A stretch of 64,000 bases of DNA from NCBI RefSeq assembly GCF_020521555.1, contig NZ_BPWA01000001.1:1488001-1552000 (forward strand), given 5' to 3'. The position numbers and the translations under genes are program-made. Positions 10,484 to 18,991 of the stretch are shown in pieces (the stretch's first letter is position 1; each line of letters opens with the position of its first letter). This DNA comes from Rodentibacter sp. JRC1. GTDB taxonomy: Bacteria; Pseudomonadota; Gammaproteobacteria; Enterobacterales; Pasteurellaceae. The notes under the pieces are model-generated. The model made no database searches. It was not told the origin of the DNA and was given only the letters and a program-made list of their open reading frames with translations.

Positions 10484-10625
10484 ATTCTCAGGGCAGGGTG
10501 AAATTCCCTACCGGTGGTTATAGCCCACGAGCACTCAAAATACGGTAAATTTTGACCGCACTTTGGGGTTAGCAGATTTGGTGAAATTCCAAAGCCGACA
10601 GTAAAGTCTGGATGAAAGAGAATAA
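10484..10625 (+). promoter_or_regulatory. FMN riboswitch (RFN element) of ribB
   Basis: The conserved RFN blocks are all present in order: TCTCAGGGCAGGGTGAAATT, CCCTACCGGTGG, AGCCCACGAGC, AGCAGATTTGGTGAAATTCC, AAAGCCGACAGT and GTCTGGATGAAAGAGAA. The variable hairpin between AGCCCACGAGC and the AGCAGAT block carries an uptake sequence (ACCGCACTT at 10555-10563), whose ACCG can pair with CGGT upstream. FMN binding would turn off ribB through the terminator that follows. Confidence 0.95.
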
Positions 10626-10658
10626 AACGGATTGGATTTTCCAACCCGTTCTTTTTTA
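10626..10658 (+). terminator. Riboswitch expression-platform terminator
   Basis: AACGGATTGGA / TCCAACCCGTT form an 11-bp stem with one mismatch, followed at once by CTTTTTTA. It sits directly after the FMN aptamer and about 155 bases before ribB, so regulation is by transcription termination. Confidence 0.8.
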
Positions 10659-10756
10659 TAGTGAGTTAAATTAAAATGGATACAAACCAGCAAGCCGAAG
10701 ATAGTACGGCGAGGCGTAGCAATGCCGTAGACATTTTTAAATTTAATTCGCTATAT
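10657..10756 (+). repeat. Inverted-repeat element family 2, copy 1
   Basis: 100 bases bounded by TATAGTGAGTTAAATT and AATTTAATTCGCTATA, a 16-bp terminal inverted repeat with two mismatches. The interior (ATGGATACAAA..GCAAGCCGAAGA..) matches copy 2 at 18863-18970. It lies between the riboswitch terminator and ribB, so it is transcribed as part of the leader. No coding capacity. Confidence 0.85.
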
Positions 10757-10814
10757 TTGCATTTCTCAGCCCTGATTCTAGTTAATTTTAATCTAAGAAA
10801 TAAAGGAAATTACG

Positions 10815-11462
10815 ATGAATCAGTCAATTTTATCTCCATTCGGTGCAACCGCTGAAGCACGTGTACTTAACGCAATCAACGCCTTCAAAAATGGCAACGG
10901 CGTATTGGTATTGGATGATGAAGATCGCGAAAATGAAGGCGATTTAATCTTTCCTGCCGAAACCATTACATCAGAACAAATGGCAAAATTAATTCGTTAC
11001 GGCAGCGGTATCGTGTGTTTATGTATCACCGATGAATTATGCCAACAACTTGATTTACCGCCGATGGTAGAGAATAACAGCAGTGTTAATAAAACGGCGT
11101 TTACTGTGACGATTGAAGCCGCCAAAGGCGTTTCTACCGGCGTATCAGCCGCAGATCGTGTAACTACGATTCAAGCGGCAATTGCAGACAATGCAAAACC
11201 GGAAGATTTACACCGACCGGGGCACGTGTTTCCACTTCGTGCTACAAATGGTGGCGTATTGGCACGCCGTGGTCACACCGAAGCTTCGGTAGATCTTGCC
11301 CGACTCGCCGGTTTTAAACCTGCCGGGGTAATTTGTGAAATCACTAATGATGATGGTTCTATGGCACGGGCGCCTGAAATTATCGCATTTGCCCAAAAAT
11401 TTGGTTATGTGGTCTTGACGATTGAAGATCTGGTGGAATATCGTTTGACGCATAATATTTAA
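10815..11462 (+). CDS. ribB: 3,4-dihydroxy-2-butanone 4-phosphate synthase
   Basis: Converts ribulose 5-phosphate to the four-carbon unit of riboflavin. 215 residues, the usual length of the single-domain enzyme. Acidic metal-binding motif [10 protein letters not shown] at 34-43 and RRGHTEA at 151-157 carry the catalytic residues. AAGGAAATT precedes the ATG. Control by the FMN riboswitch upstream is strongly supported. No GTP cyclohydrolase II domain is fused, unlike RibBA proteins. Confidence 0.97.
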   Translation: MNQSILSPFGATAEARVLNAINAFKNGNGVLVLDDEDRENEGDLIFPAETITSEQMAKLIRYGSGIVCLCITDELCQQLDLPPMVENNSSVNKTAFTVTIEAAKGVSTGVSAADRVTTIQAAIADNAKPEDLHRPGHVFPLRATNGGVLARRGHTEASVDLARLAGFKPAGVICEITNDDGSMARAPEIIAFAQKFGYVVLTIEDLVEYRLTHNI

Positions 11463-11472
11463 TTTCAGACAG

Positions 11473-11700
11473 AAGTGCGGTTAAAATTCACGGTATTATG
11501 TATCAGTTGCACAAATCATCGTAGGGCGCGGTTAGGCGAAGCCGTAACGCACCAATAGAAATAGAGGGTTGATGAAATGGTGCGTTACGCAAAGCTTAAC
11601 GCACCCTACCCCCGATAAATATAAATATTGGAAATAAAAATTCTCTTTGTGCAACTGCTACATAATAATGAAAATTCGGCATAATTTTTAACCGCACTTT
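11473..11700. repeat. Split inverted uptake-sequence pair enclosing element copy B
   Basis: AAGTGCGGTTAAAATT (11473-11488) and AATTTTTAACCGCACTTT (11683-11700) are near-perfect inverse copies that would make a typical uptake-sequence terminator after ribB. They are separated by the family 1 element, suggesting that the element landed in the hairpin loop. Confidence 0.6.
11492..11668. repeat. Intergenic inverted-repeat element family 1, copy B
   Basis: 177 bases. Terminal repeats GGTATTATGTATCAGTTGCACAAA and TTTGTGCAACTGCTACATAATA. The inner palindrome arms are GCGGTTAGGCGAAGCCGTAA and GGTGCGTTACGCAAAGCTTA. It is almost identical to copy K at 61361-61537 (two differences noticed). No reading frame of note. 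Confidence 0.9.
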
Positions 11701-11742
11701 TCGATAGTATAGCAATGTGTTTTTATATTTAGGGTAATTTTT

Positions 11743-12513
11743 ATGCACAATACAAAACTACATAATTATGTCATTAGCCTAACCACAGAGACAAAACGTC
11801 GAAAACATATCGAACAAGAATTTGGTAAGCAAAACATTCCTTTTATGTTTTTTGATGCGATCACACCGGATCGCATTGAGGAAGTCGCTAAAAAATTTAA
11901 CATTACCCTTGATCGCTCTTCCAAAGCAAAACTATGGGACGGTGAAATCGGCTGTGCATTAAGCCATATCGCTTTATGGGATTTCGCATTAGAAAATGAC
12001 TTGGACTATATTAATATCTTTGAGGATGACATTCATTTAGGTGAAAATACAAAAGCTTTACTGGAAGTGGATTATCTGCCTCACGATGTTGATGTGTTGA
12101 AATTAGAAGCTAATGGTAAAATGATTTTTGGTAAACCGATTGCAGCAAAGTGCAATCGAAATCTTTATCCTATCACCTTTAAACAATCCGGAACCGCAGG
12201 GTATACCGTTACGCGGAAAGGGGCGAAATATTTGCTTGCTCAAGTCAAAAATACCTCTCTTGAACTTGCTATTGATTCACTGATTTTTGAGGACTTTTTG
12301 AAACTAAAAGATTATAACGTCGTGCAGCTTTCACCGGGAATTTGCGTGCAAGATTTTGTTTTACATCCTGATAAGCCTTTTGAAAGCAGTTTACAAAAAG
12401 GTCGTGGTGGTGTTTATGATAATCAAAAGAAAGCCTCATTATTGGAAAAAATAAACAATGAATTTATAAGAGTAAAACGAAAATTATTGATGAAACAAGT
12501 ACCTTTTAAATAA
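11743..12513 (+). CDS. Glycosyltransferase family 25 (LOS biosynthesis type)
   Basis: A 256-residue cytoplasmic sugar transferase of the Lex2B/LpsA-like family, which add hexoses to lipooligosaccharide in Haemophilus. Family marks are the N-terminal YVISLTTETKRR, the EIGCALSH block (68-75) and the metal-binding FEDDI (93-97). Acceptor and sugar cannot be deduced. There is no tetranucleotide repeat in or before the gene, so the phase variation known for lex2 is not evident. It stands alone between ribB and the deoxyribose genes. Confidence 0.88.
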   Translation: MHNTKLHNYVISLTTETKRRKHIEQEFGKQNIPFMFFDAITPDRIEEVAKKFNITLDRSSKAKLWDGEIGCALSHIALWDFALENDLDYINIFEDDIHLGENTKALLEVDYLPHDVDVLKLEANGKMIFGKPIAAKCNRNLYPITFKQSGTAGYTVTRKGAKYLLAQVKNTSLELAIDSLIFEDFLKLKDYNVVQLSPGICVQDFVLHPDKPFESSLQKGRGGVYDNQKKASLLEKINNEFIRVKRKLLMKQVPFK

Positions 12514-12543
12514 GAAAGTGCGGTTAAAATTGACCGCACATTT
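12513..12543. terminator. Shared terminator from inverted uptake sequences
   Basis: AAAGTGCGGTTAAAATT followed by GACCGCACATTT makes a compact hairpin between the convergent GT25 gene and deoX. It should serve both strands; this is an intact example of the uptake-sequence terminator. Confidence 0.7.
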
Positions 12544-12554
12544 AGTCATAGAAA

Positions 12555-13571
12555 CTATGATTCGATGCCGGTAACCACTTTAAAGGTTCTTACTTCTTTC
12601 GGTTTCATTATAATTAAGCTGCCGGTATTTTTAGCTGCGAGATAGCCTTCCGGGCGGCAAGTAGCAGGTAGAACGAAAGCACCGACTTGTTGATCTTCAT
12701 TATACAAAATCCAACGCGTTGCATAATTAAAGTCTTTTGAGGAAAATTTTGTTAGATAAGTATGTCCGTCCGGTGAAATCATTCTATATTCTAAATTTTC
12801 TTGATATTGCTGTAGATTATCCATAAAGAACACAATTTCAGGATTATACATTTGATCATTGCTTAATGAATCTAACGTGTATTGACCTTGTTTGATTTGT
12901 TCATTAAAAGCGAGCCATTCAGGGGTCGGTTTAACATGTGCCGGAATCGTTTCCCGCAAATGAATGGCTTTCGTTGGAATATTTTGAGCGAAAGTTGCAC
13001 CATGTTCATAGCAGTAATTCATATGGCACATATATTGCAATGGCATGTCTACATTAGCTAAATTAGTTACTTTCATTTGAATTTCAAATAATGAACTTTT
13101 TGCTTTCAACGTTAATTCCGGTTCTGCAAGATAGTGATCGCCAAATCCTTTGACATATTCAACACGGCCGCCTATGCCTAATAAGTCTTCACTAATAACT
13201 AACCAAGCGTTGTCCATTATTGCACAAGGCATTTCACCGTGTAATGGATGATCATCTTCAGGGCTTGGGCAACCGTTACGGATTAAGCCCGAATGGAATG
13301 CAAAGCAACCGTAGGTATCAACGATAGTTGCTCCCCATTTAGGTTCGCTAAACATATTTTTCATTTTTAGGTTTTTACCGCAGAATTCGGCATCCCAAAT
13401 GATTTGCCCGTAAAACGGTAGTACTGTAACAAAACCTTCACTGTTTTCTAATCTAATTGCTTCAATACCTGACGGGTATTTAAACGCAATCGCTTTGAAT
13501 TCTGAATTTTCAAATAAAATATATTCTTTTTCGGTAAAGAATGCTTTTTTTAAATGAATATAGCTTTTCAT
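12555..13571 (-). CDS. deoX: DeoX-like aldose-epimerase-family protein
   Basis: A 338-residue cytoplasmic protein of the galactose-mutarotase-like fold (DUF4432-type). It would act on the sugar ring or anomer, but no reaction is proven for the family. The open frame extends 12 codons upstream into deoP; the ATG at 13571 is preferred because AAGGAG stands 8 bases before it. It is the last gene of deoK-deoP-deoX, an order that matches the Salmonella deoQKPX cluster, where deoX is likewise of unknown function. The symbol rests on this synteny plus family resemblance. Confidence 0.7.
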   Translation of the reverse strand: MKSYIHLKKAFFTEKEYILFENSEFKAIAFKYPSGIEAIRLENSEGFVTVLPFYGQIIWDAEFCGKNLKMKNMFSEPKWGATIVDTYGCFAFHSGLIRNGCPSPEDDHPLHGEMPCAIMDNAWLVISEDLLGIGGRVEYVKGFGDHYLAEPELTLKAKSSLFEIQMKVTNLANVDMPLQYMCHMNYCYEHGATFAQNIPTKAIHLRETIPAHVKPTPEWLAFNEQIKQGQYTLDSLSNDQMYNPEIVFFMDNLQQYQENLEYRMISPDGHTYLTKFSSKDFNYATRWILYNEDQQVGAFVLPATCRPEGYLAAKNTGSLIIMKPKEVRTFKVVTGIES

Positions 13572-13581
13572 TTTTAGCTCC

Positions 13582-14871
13582 TTATTTATGTGCTTTGTAT
13601 TTGTCAAAGAAATAATATCCTACATAAGCAAAGCAGAATAGCGGTACAATGAATGCAGTCTGTAATGAACCGATTGTGTCGGACACATAACCGTGGATTG
13701 CCGGCACAACCGCAGCTCCGATAATAGACATAACCACAACAGCACCTGCAATTTCACGGTGTTCTTGTTCGACGGTATCTAATACTGATGCGTAAATTGT
13801 CGCCCAGCAAGGGCCAAATAGCACACTGGCAAAAATAGCGGCATAAACGGCGGAGAAATCATGTATGAAAGCGGTATAAGCCAGAGTAAATACACCTAAG
13901 ATAGAATAAACAAATAATACAAGATCGGATTTAAATTTTGTCATTAAGAAATTAGCAACAAATTTTCCGATAAAAAAACCGATAAAGCTGTACACCATGA
14001 AATTAGAGGCATCACGTTCATTCATTTCACTTAAATTTAATGCTAAACGGATGGTAAATGACCATACTGCAACCTGCATACCTACATATAAGAATTGAGC
14101 TACAATCCCTTTTTTGAATGCGGTATTTTTAGCGAGATATTTCAGTGTATCAACAAAATGCACATCTTTATGTTCGGTCGAATCATTAACCGATTTACAT
14201 TTCGGGAACGGTGTGATTAAGAACAGAAGCGTTACGGCTATTAATACAAAAATCAGATATTTGTAAGGTTGTAATGTATGTTCCAAGGTCGCCAATTTGA
14301 AAGCCTGTAGTTGATCCGGCGTCATGGTGGCGATTTGTTCGTGTAAACTCGCACCCTCTTGGAAAATTAAATATTTACCAAGCAATATACCGGCAATAGC
14401 CCCTATCGGATAGAATGTTTGACTGATATTTAAACGCAATGTCGCATAATCTTTATGACCAATCATTGAACTGTAAGTATTTGCCGAGGTTTCAAGAAAA
14501 CTTAATCCGATCGCAATAGAGAAAATCGCCGCAAGGAACATGGTATAAGTCGCCATATGAGAGGCCGGATAGAACATTGAACAACCGATAATATATAACG
14601 TCAAACCAACTAAAATTGCAATTTTATAACTGGTTTTTTTGATAACCAATGAAGCCGGAATTGCTATAAGGAAATACCCGCCATAGAACGCACTTTGTAC
14701 TAATGCGCTGGCAAAATCACTAAGTGTAAAGACGCTTTTAAATTGTGTAATCAAAATATCATTTAAACTTGCCGCAGCTCCCCATAAAGGAAATAGACAA
14801 GATAATAGAATAAATTGAAATATCGGTGTTTTGTTTAAATAGCCGTCCGGCATTTGTTGAATGTTTTTCAT
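13582..14871 (-). CDS. deoP: Deoxyribose permease, FucP-type MFS transporter
   Basis: A 429-residue inner membrane sugar:H+ symporter with about 12 membrane segments and the N-terminal FucP-like block (FILLSCLFPLWGAAASLNDI). Within the FucP family, the neighbours decide the substrate: a deoxyribokinase begins 11 bases upstream and deoxyribose-phosphate aldolase is divergent. 2-deoxy-D-ribose is therefore the likely substrate, as for Salmonella DeoP. Fucose is unlikely, since no fucose catabolic genes are present. The middle loop (~195-230) is charged, as in the family. Confidence 0.82.
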   Translation of the reverse strand: MKNIQQMPDGYLNKTPIFQFILLSCLFPLWGAAASLNDILITQFKSVFTLSDFASALVQSAFYGGYFLIAIPASLVIKKTSYKIAILVGLTLYIIGCSMFYPASHMATYTMFLAAIFSIAIGLSFLETSANTYSSMIGHKDYATLRLNISQTFYPIGAIAGILLGKYLIFQEGASLHEQIATMTPDQLQAFKLATLEHTLQPYKYLIFVLIAVTLLFLITPFPKCKSVNDSTEHKDVHFVDTLKYLAKNTAFKKGIVAQFLYVGMQVAVWSFTIRLALNLSEMNERDASNFMVYSFIGFFIGKFVANFLMTKFKSDLVLFVYSILGVFTLAYTAFIHDFSAVYAAIFASVLFGPCWATIYASVLDTVEQEHREIAGAVVVMSIIGAAVVPAIHGYVSDTIGSLQTAFIVPLFCFAYVGYYFFDKYKAHK

Positions 14872-14882
14872 GCTATTTCTCC

Positions 14883-15803
14883 TTAAATATATTGTTTTTT
14901 GAACTCATCAAATTGTACTTTTGTCGGATAGGATGATTGAGTTCCCTGCCCCGTAACGCTATAAGCAGAAAATAATGAAGCCATTTTCATTGATTCAACA
15001 ATATTTTGTGATTTTACATAGTAATAGGCAAAGCAACCGATAAAGGCATCACCGGCTCCGCTGGTATCAACTGCATTAACTTTATAAGGATCAATATAAG
15101 TTACTTCCGAACCACGTAACCAAACAGAGCCTTTTTCACCTAAAGTGATGATAAGATTTTTTAATCCTTTGGAAAGTAGGGTATTTGCGGCTGTGCGAAT
15201 TTGTTCCATATTTTTCACAGGCAAACCGGTTAAAATTTCTAACTCGGTTTCATTCGGCATAAAGAAATCGCATTTACATGCATAATTAATATCAAGATCT
15301 TTACTGGCCGGTGCCGGATTGAGAATCACAGGAATATTATTTTTATTAGCAAAATCAATTGCATAATAGACAGTCTCTAATGGTATTTCTAATTGCAAAA
15401 TAAATAATTTGCAATTTTTTAACCGCTCTTTTGCATTGTCAATATCACTTGGTTTCAGATGAGAGTTGGCTCCCTTAATAATCAGAATACGATTTTGTGA
15501 TGATTTATCTACAAAAATAGGGGCGACTCCACTAGATACACCGGGGACTTTTTCTACATACTCCGTATTAACACCATATTGTTGAAAATTACGGATTGTA
15601 TTATCTGCAAATGCATCATCGCCCACTTTGGTCATCATCATGACATTTGCACCTAATTTTGCTGCTGCAATAGCCTGATTCGCTCCTTTACCGCCGCAGC
15701 CCATTTGGAAGTTAGGTGCTTCGAGTGTTTCGCCCATTTTAGGCATATCATCAATATAGGTGATTAAATCCACCATATTTGACCCAATAACTGCAATTTC
15801 CAT
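14883..15803 (-). CDS. deoK: Deoxyribokinase (PfkB/ribokinase family)
   Basis: A 306-residue cytoplasmic kinase that would make 2-deoxyribose 5-phosphate for DeoC. Family motifs: the MGCGGKGANQA glycine loop near residue 35 and VDTSGAGDAFIGCF near the C-terminus, with the catalytic Asp in GAGD. The residue facing the sugar 2-OH in E. coli ribokinase is Asn in the GSINAD block; here the block is GSNMVD with Met at position 10. That is expected of an enzyme accepting deoxyribose. AAGGAGA precedes the ATG. First gene of the minus-strand deo operon. Confidence 0.85.
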   Translation of the reverse strand: MEIAVIGSNMVDLITYIDDMPKMGETLEAPNFQMGCGGKGANQAIAAAKLGANVMMMTKVGDDAFADNTIRNFQQYGVNTEYVEKVPGVSSGVAPIFVDKSSQNRILIIKGANSHLKPSDIDNAKERLKNCKLFILQLEIPLETVYYAIDFANKNNIPVILNPAPASKDLDINYACKCDFFMPNETELEILTGLPVKNMEQIRTAANTLLSKGLKNLIITLGEKGSVWLRGSEVTYIDPYKVNAVDTSGAGDAFIGCFAYYYVKSQNIVESMKMASLFSAYSVTGQGTQSSYPTKVQFDEFKKQYI

Positions 15804-15881
15804 AACGTCTCCTTAGTTTATCGTGTTAATATTTTAACAAATTCGTTCATTTCAATATTAATATAAACAAAATGTGAAAAA

Positions 15882-15923
15882 AGCGACTTAGATCACAAAT
15901 CTCAATCTTTCTTTGTGTATAAT
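15882..15923. promoter_or_regulatory. Divergent deo control region: CRP-like site and deoC -10
   Basis: AGCGA-CTTAGA-TCACA at 15882-15897 resembles a CRP site. A TATAAT box (15918-15923, with upstream TGTG) follows about 20 bases later, so the site is centred near -40 of the deoC promoter, a class II position. The deoK start is 79 bases to the left. DeoQ operators probably lie here too but no clear repeat was found. Confidence 0.55.
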
Positions 15924-15959
15924 GAAAAAAGTTCAAAAACCAAGCAGGAGAAAACTCAA

Positions 15960-16634
15960 ATGAAATCAAATGAAATTGCTAAATATATTGATCACACTGC
16001 ACTAACCCCTGAAAAAACAGAGCAGGATATTCTCACTTTATGTAATGAAGCTATGGAGAATCACTTTTATTCGGTATGTATTAATCCTTGTCATATTCCT
16101 TTCGCAAAAAAAGTATTGCGGGATTCAAATGTTAATATTTGCACAGTGATAGGCTTCCCGTTAGGGGCGAATACTACGGCGGTTAAAGTATTTGAAACGG
16201 AAAATGCGATTGCTAATGGTGCGACGGAAGTGGATATGGTACTTAATATCGGATGGATTAAATCAGGAAAATGGGATGCGGTGCAAGATGACATTAAACA
16301 GGTTCTTAATGCTTGTAACGGTACACCGTTGAAAGTGATTTTAGAAAATTGTCTTTTAACAAAAGCAGAAATCGTCAAAGCTTGTGAAATTTGTCGGGAT
16401 TTAAATGTGGCGTTTGTGAAAACATCTACTGGATTTAGTAAGGGCGGCTCGACGGTGGAAGATGTTAAATTAATGCGTCAAACCGTGGGAGATAAGATTG
16501 GTGTTAAAGCCTCAGGCGGTGTGCGGGATACACAGACTGCCGTAGCCATGATTGAAGCTGGCGCAACACGTATCGGTGCCAGTGCGGGGGTTGCAATTAT
16601 TAAAGGATTAACAGATAGTAATAGCCAATACTAA
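15960..16634 (+). CDS. deoC: Deoxyribose-phosphate aldolase
   Basis: Cleaves 2-deoxyribose 5-phosphate to glyceraldehyde 3-phosphate and acetaldehyde. 224 residues from the ATG at 15960. The frame opens 15 codons earlier, but that stretch contains the -10 box, and AGGAG lies 9 bases before the chosen ATG. Class I aldolase residues are visible: Schiff-base Lys154 in VKTSTGF, Asp92 and Lys183 in GVKASGG. It heads the plus-strand operon with deoQ, divergent from deoK. Confidence 0.96.
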   Translation: MKSNEIAKYIDHTALTPEKTEQDILTLCNEAMENHFYSVCINPCHIPFAKKVLRDSNVNICTVIGFPLGANTTAVKVFETENAIANGATEVDMVLNIGWIKSGKWDAVQDDIKQVLNACNGTPLKVILENCLLTKAEIVKACEICRDLNVAFVKTSTGFSKGGSTVEDVKLMRQTVGDKIGVKASGGVRDTQTAVAMIEAGATRIGASAGVAIIKGLTDSNSQY

Positions 16635-16650
16635 CCTTGGAGATAATGTT

Positions 16651-17388
16651 GTGGATAGTAAAATTAGTAGCCGAATTCAGAAACTAGAGTTTTTATTGAA
16701 ACAAATGGATAAATTGCATCTACGGGAGGCGGCGGAAATCTTGAATGTTTCTGAAATGACGATTAGGAGAGATTTGAACTCTACAACATCTTCGATTGTT
16801 TTGCTGGGAGGGTATATTGTACGAGCTCCCCAGCTGCAAACATCAAATCAATATTTAATTACAGAGCAGCAAAATAGAAATATTGCAGAAAAAATGCAGG
16901 TGGGAAAGATCGCCTCCGCGTTAGTAGAAGATAATGATGTGATTTTTTTTGATTGCGGTTCAACCATTCCTTTTATTGCTTCTCAAATCCCAAATTCTAT
17001 AAAATTTACCGCACTTTGTTGCTCGATTAACACTTTTATGGTTTTACAAGATAAACCAAATTGTCGATTAATCTTGTGTGGTGGGGATTATTCAAGAGAA
17101 AATTCTATCCTTACACCTATTCAAAATAACACTGAAATTGATAAGATTTGTACTACAAAAGCATTTATTTCTGCCGCCGGTATTGATCTTAAACAAGGTG
17201 TAACCTGTTTTAAATTAAATGAAACACAGATAAAACTAAAAGCAATGGCGAAAACACAGCGCAGCATTTTAGTTTTTGATGATAGCAAAATTGGAAAAAT
17301 ACGGCAGTCGTATGTAGGTGAGTTGAATCAATTTGATCAAGTTATCTGTAATGTGCCTTTGCCGGCAGAATTTACTATGACAAGTTAA
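16651..17388 (+). CDS. deoQ: DeoR-family repressor of the deo locus
   Basis: A 245-residue transcription factor. Residues ~22-42 form the DeoR-type helix-turn-helix (LREAAEILNVSEMTIRRDL); the rest is the sugar-phosphate-binding isomerase-like domain with the DCGST motif. It starts with GTG, with GGAG 8 bases upstream, 16 bases after deoC, so the two are cotranscribed. The natural effector would be deoxyribose 5-phosphate; this is inferred from position. It corresponds in place to Salmonella deoQ, but could equally be called deoR. Confidence 0.8.
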   Translation: MDSKISSRIQKLEFLLKQMDKLHLREAAEILNVSEMTIRRDLNSTTSSIVLLGGYIVRAPQLQTSNQYLITEQQNRNIAEKMQVGKIASALVEDNDVIFFDCGSTIPFIASQIPNSIKFTALCCSINTFMVLQDKPNCRLILCGGDYSRENSILTPIQNNTEIDKICTTKAFISAAGIDLKQGVTCFKLNETQIKLKAMAKTQRSILVFDDSKIGKIRQSYVGELNQFDQVICNVPLPAEFTMTS

Positions 17389-17412
17389 TGTTATTTGAAA
17401 TAATCAATAAAA

Positions 17413-17613
17413 AAGAGCGGTTAAAATTCAGCAAGATTTTTCGGCATTATGTATCACTTGCACAAAAATAGAGTAGGGTGTGTTAGCCAAAGGCGTAACG
17501 CACCGTTCAACCCAAGTTTGGTGCGTTATGGCAAGCCTAACGCACCCTACATTTGAATTAAAAACAACCTTTTGTGCAAGTGATACATAATACAGAGATT
17601 TTTAACCGCACTT
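17413..17613. repeat. Split uptake-sequence pair enclosing element copy C
   Basis: AAGAGCGGTTAAAATT on the left (a one-base variant uptake sequence) and TTTTTAACCGCACTTT on the right would pair as a terminator between convergent deoQ and xylR. The family 1 element separates them, as around copy B. Confidence 0.5.
17444..17592. repeat. Intergenic inverted-repeat element family 1, copy C
   Basis: 149 bases. Terminal repeats CATTATGTATCACTTGCAC and GTGCAAGTGATACATAAT are almost perfect. The core (GTGTTAGCCAAAGGCGTAAC ... GGCAAGCCTAACGCACC) is the reverse-orientation partner of copy D at 29926-30077, so C and D form a subfamily. Confidence 0.9.
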
Positions 17614-17616
17614 TAT

Positions 17617-18780
17617 TTAAATATTTTTCCTAAATTCCCTCGGTGTCATTCCAAATTCTTTTTTAAATACGGAGTAAAAATATTGAATGGATGGATAACC
17701 GCAAATTTCGGAAATTTCCTGAATTGAGATGTCCGTTTGTTGTAATAACTGCTTTGCCCGTAGAATTTTTTCTTCGTGAATAACTTGGTGAATAGTTTTC
17801 TTCATTTCTTTTTTAAAACGCTGTTCAAGGTTCGAACGTGATGTTTCAAGATGATCCAGCACTTGTTCTACCTTGATGCCTTGGCAGGCGCGATGACGAA
17901 TATAATGCATCGCTTGTATAACGAGCGGATCGCTGAGTGAACGATAGTCTGTGGAGTTGCGGGCATGGACGGTAATCGGTGGAATTAAGATTGGCGTATG
18001 AGAGACCTTTTGACCATTCAATAAACGATGTAATAATTTTGCCGCTTGATAACCGATCTCTCTTGTGCCTTGTTCGACGGAAGATAAAGAAACGCGTGAG
18101 AGGTACTGAATCAATTCTTCATTATCAATACCCACTACGCAGAGTTCTTCAGGAACCGCAATTTTACTGTATTCACAAGCTTGTAATAGATGGCGGGCTC
18201 TGGCATCGGTGACGGCAACAATGCCTGTGTGAGAGGGTAAAGTTTTTAACCAATCGATTAATTTTTCCTGTTCTGACAGCCAATTTTGAGCGCAAACTTG
18301 CTTACCTTCATAAAGATAAAGAGGATGATGATACTTTTCCATTAAAGCGATAAAGGCGTTCTTTCGTTCTTTTGACCAATGTTTCTCGCTATCCACTTGC
18401 ATACCATAAAAAGCGAAATGAGAAAGTCCTTTTTGTTGAAGATGTGAGAATGCTAATTCAATCAATCCGGTATTATCTGTTGCGACATAAGGGAAGTGCG
18501 GGTAAAAATTCTCTTGTTTGTAAGAACTCCCGACAGCAATGGTAGGGACTGAGGTTTGTTTCAGTAGTTCTGCGGTTGTGGGATCATCAAAATCGGCAAT
18601 AATGCCATCAATAGATAGATGATTTATAGTATCGGTATGGTAAATAAATTCATCTTCTATAAAAATATCCCAAGTGCATTGAGAGGCCTGAATATACTGC
18701 CCAATACCTTCCACGACTTGTCGATCATAGACTTTATTGGCATTAAATAAGAGTGCGATTTTGTAGTACGCTTCCGCCAT
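17617..18780 (-). CDS. xylR: Xylose operon regulator XylR (AraC family)
   Basis: A 388-residue xylose-responsive activator. The N-terminal ~280 residues form a LacI/periplasmic-binding-like sugar domain (begins YYKIALLFNANKVYDRQVVEGI). The C-terminal ~100 carry the double AraC helix-turn-helix (ISIQEISEICGYPSIQYFYS, FGMTPREFR). The frame opens 26 codons upstream, but AAAGGA before the ATG at 18780 and the length of E. coli XylR (392) favour this start. It follows xylFGH on the same strand, separated by about 210 bases that include a family 2 repeat. Confidence 0.93.
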   Translation of the reverse strand: MAEAYYKIALLFNANKVYDRQVVEGIGQYIQASQCTWDIFIEDEFIYHTDTINHLSIDGIIADFDDPTTAELLKQTSVPTIAVGSSYKQENFYPHFPYVATDNTGLIELAFSHLQQKGLSHFAFYGMQVDSEKHWSKERKNAFIALMEKYHHPLYLYEGKQVCAQNWLSEQEKLIDWLKTLPSHTGIVAVTDARARHLLQACEYSKIAVPEELCVVGIDNEELIQYLSRVSLSSVEQGTREIGYQAAKLLHRLLNGQKVSHTPILIPPITVHARNSTDYRSLSDPLVIQAMHYIRHRACQGIKVEQVLDHLETSRSNLEQRFKKEMKKTIHQVIHEEKILRAKQLLQQTDISIQEISEICGYPSIQYFYSVFKKEFGMTPREFRKNI

Positions 18781-18862
18781 CGTTAATTCCTTTAGTTTGA
18801 GTATAAGAAATATAGCGGAAAAGGTGTTTTTATAAAAGTGCGGGCAAAAAATCGCCATTTTT

Positions 18863-18970
18863 TATAGTGAATTAAATAAGGATGGATACAAAGCCGCAAG
18901 CCGAAGACTGTGCAAATAACACGGCGAAGCTTAGCAATACAGTAAACATGTTTAAATTTAATTCACTATA
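18863..18970 (+). repeat. Inverted-repeat element family 2, copy 2
   Basis: 108 bases with ends TATAGTGAATTAAAT and ATTTAATTCACTATA, a perfect 15-bp terminal inverted repeat. The interior resembles copy 1 (10657-10756) but is 8 bases longer. It lies between xylH and xylR, upstream of xylR. Confidence 0.88.
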
Positions 18971-18991
18971 ATGGTGACTTTTTATCGGAAA

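Noticed and set aside
11743..12513. Phase variation of the GT25 gene
   Set aside because: No tetranucleotide or homopolymer tract was found in or before it.
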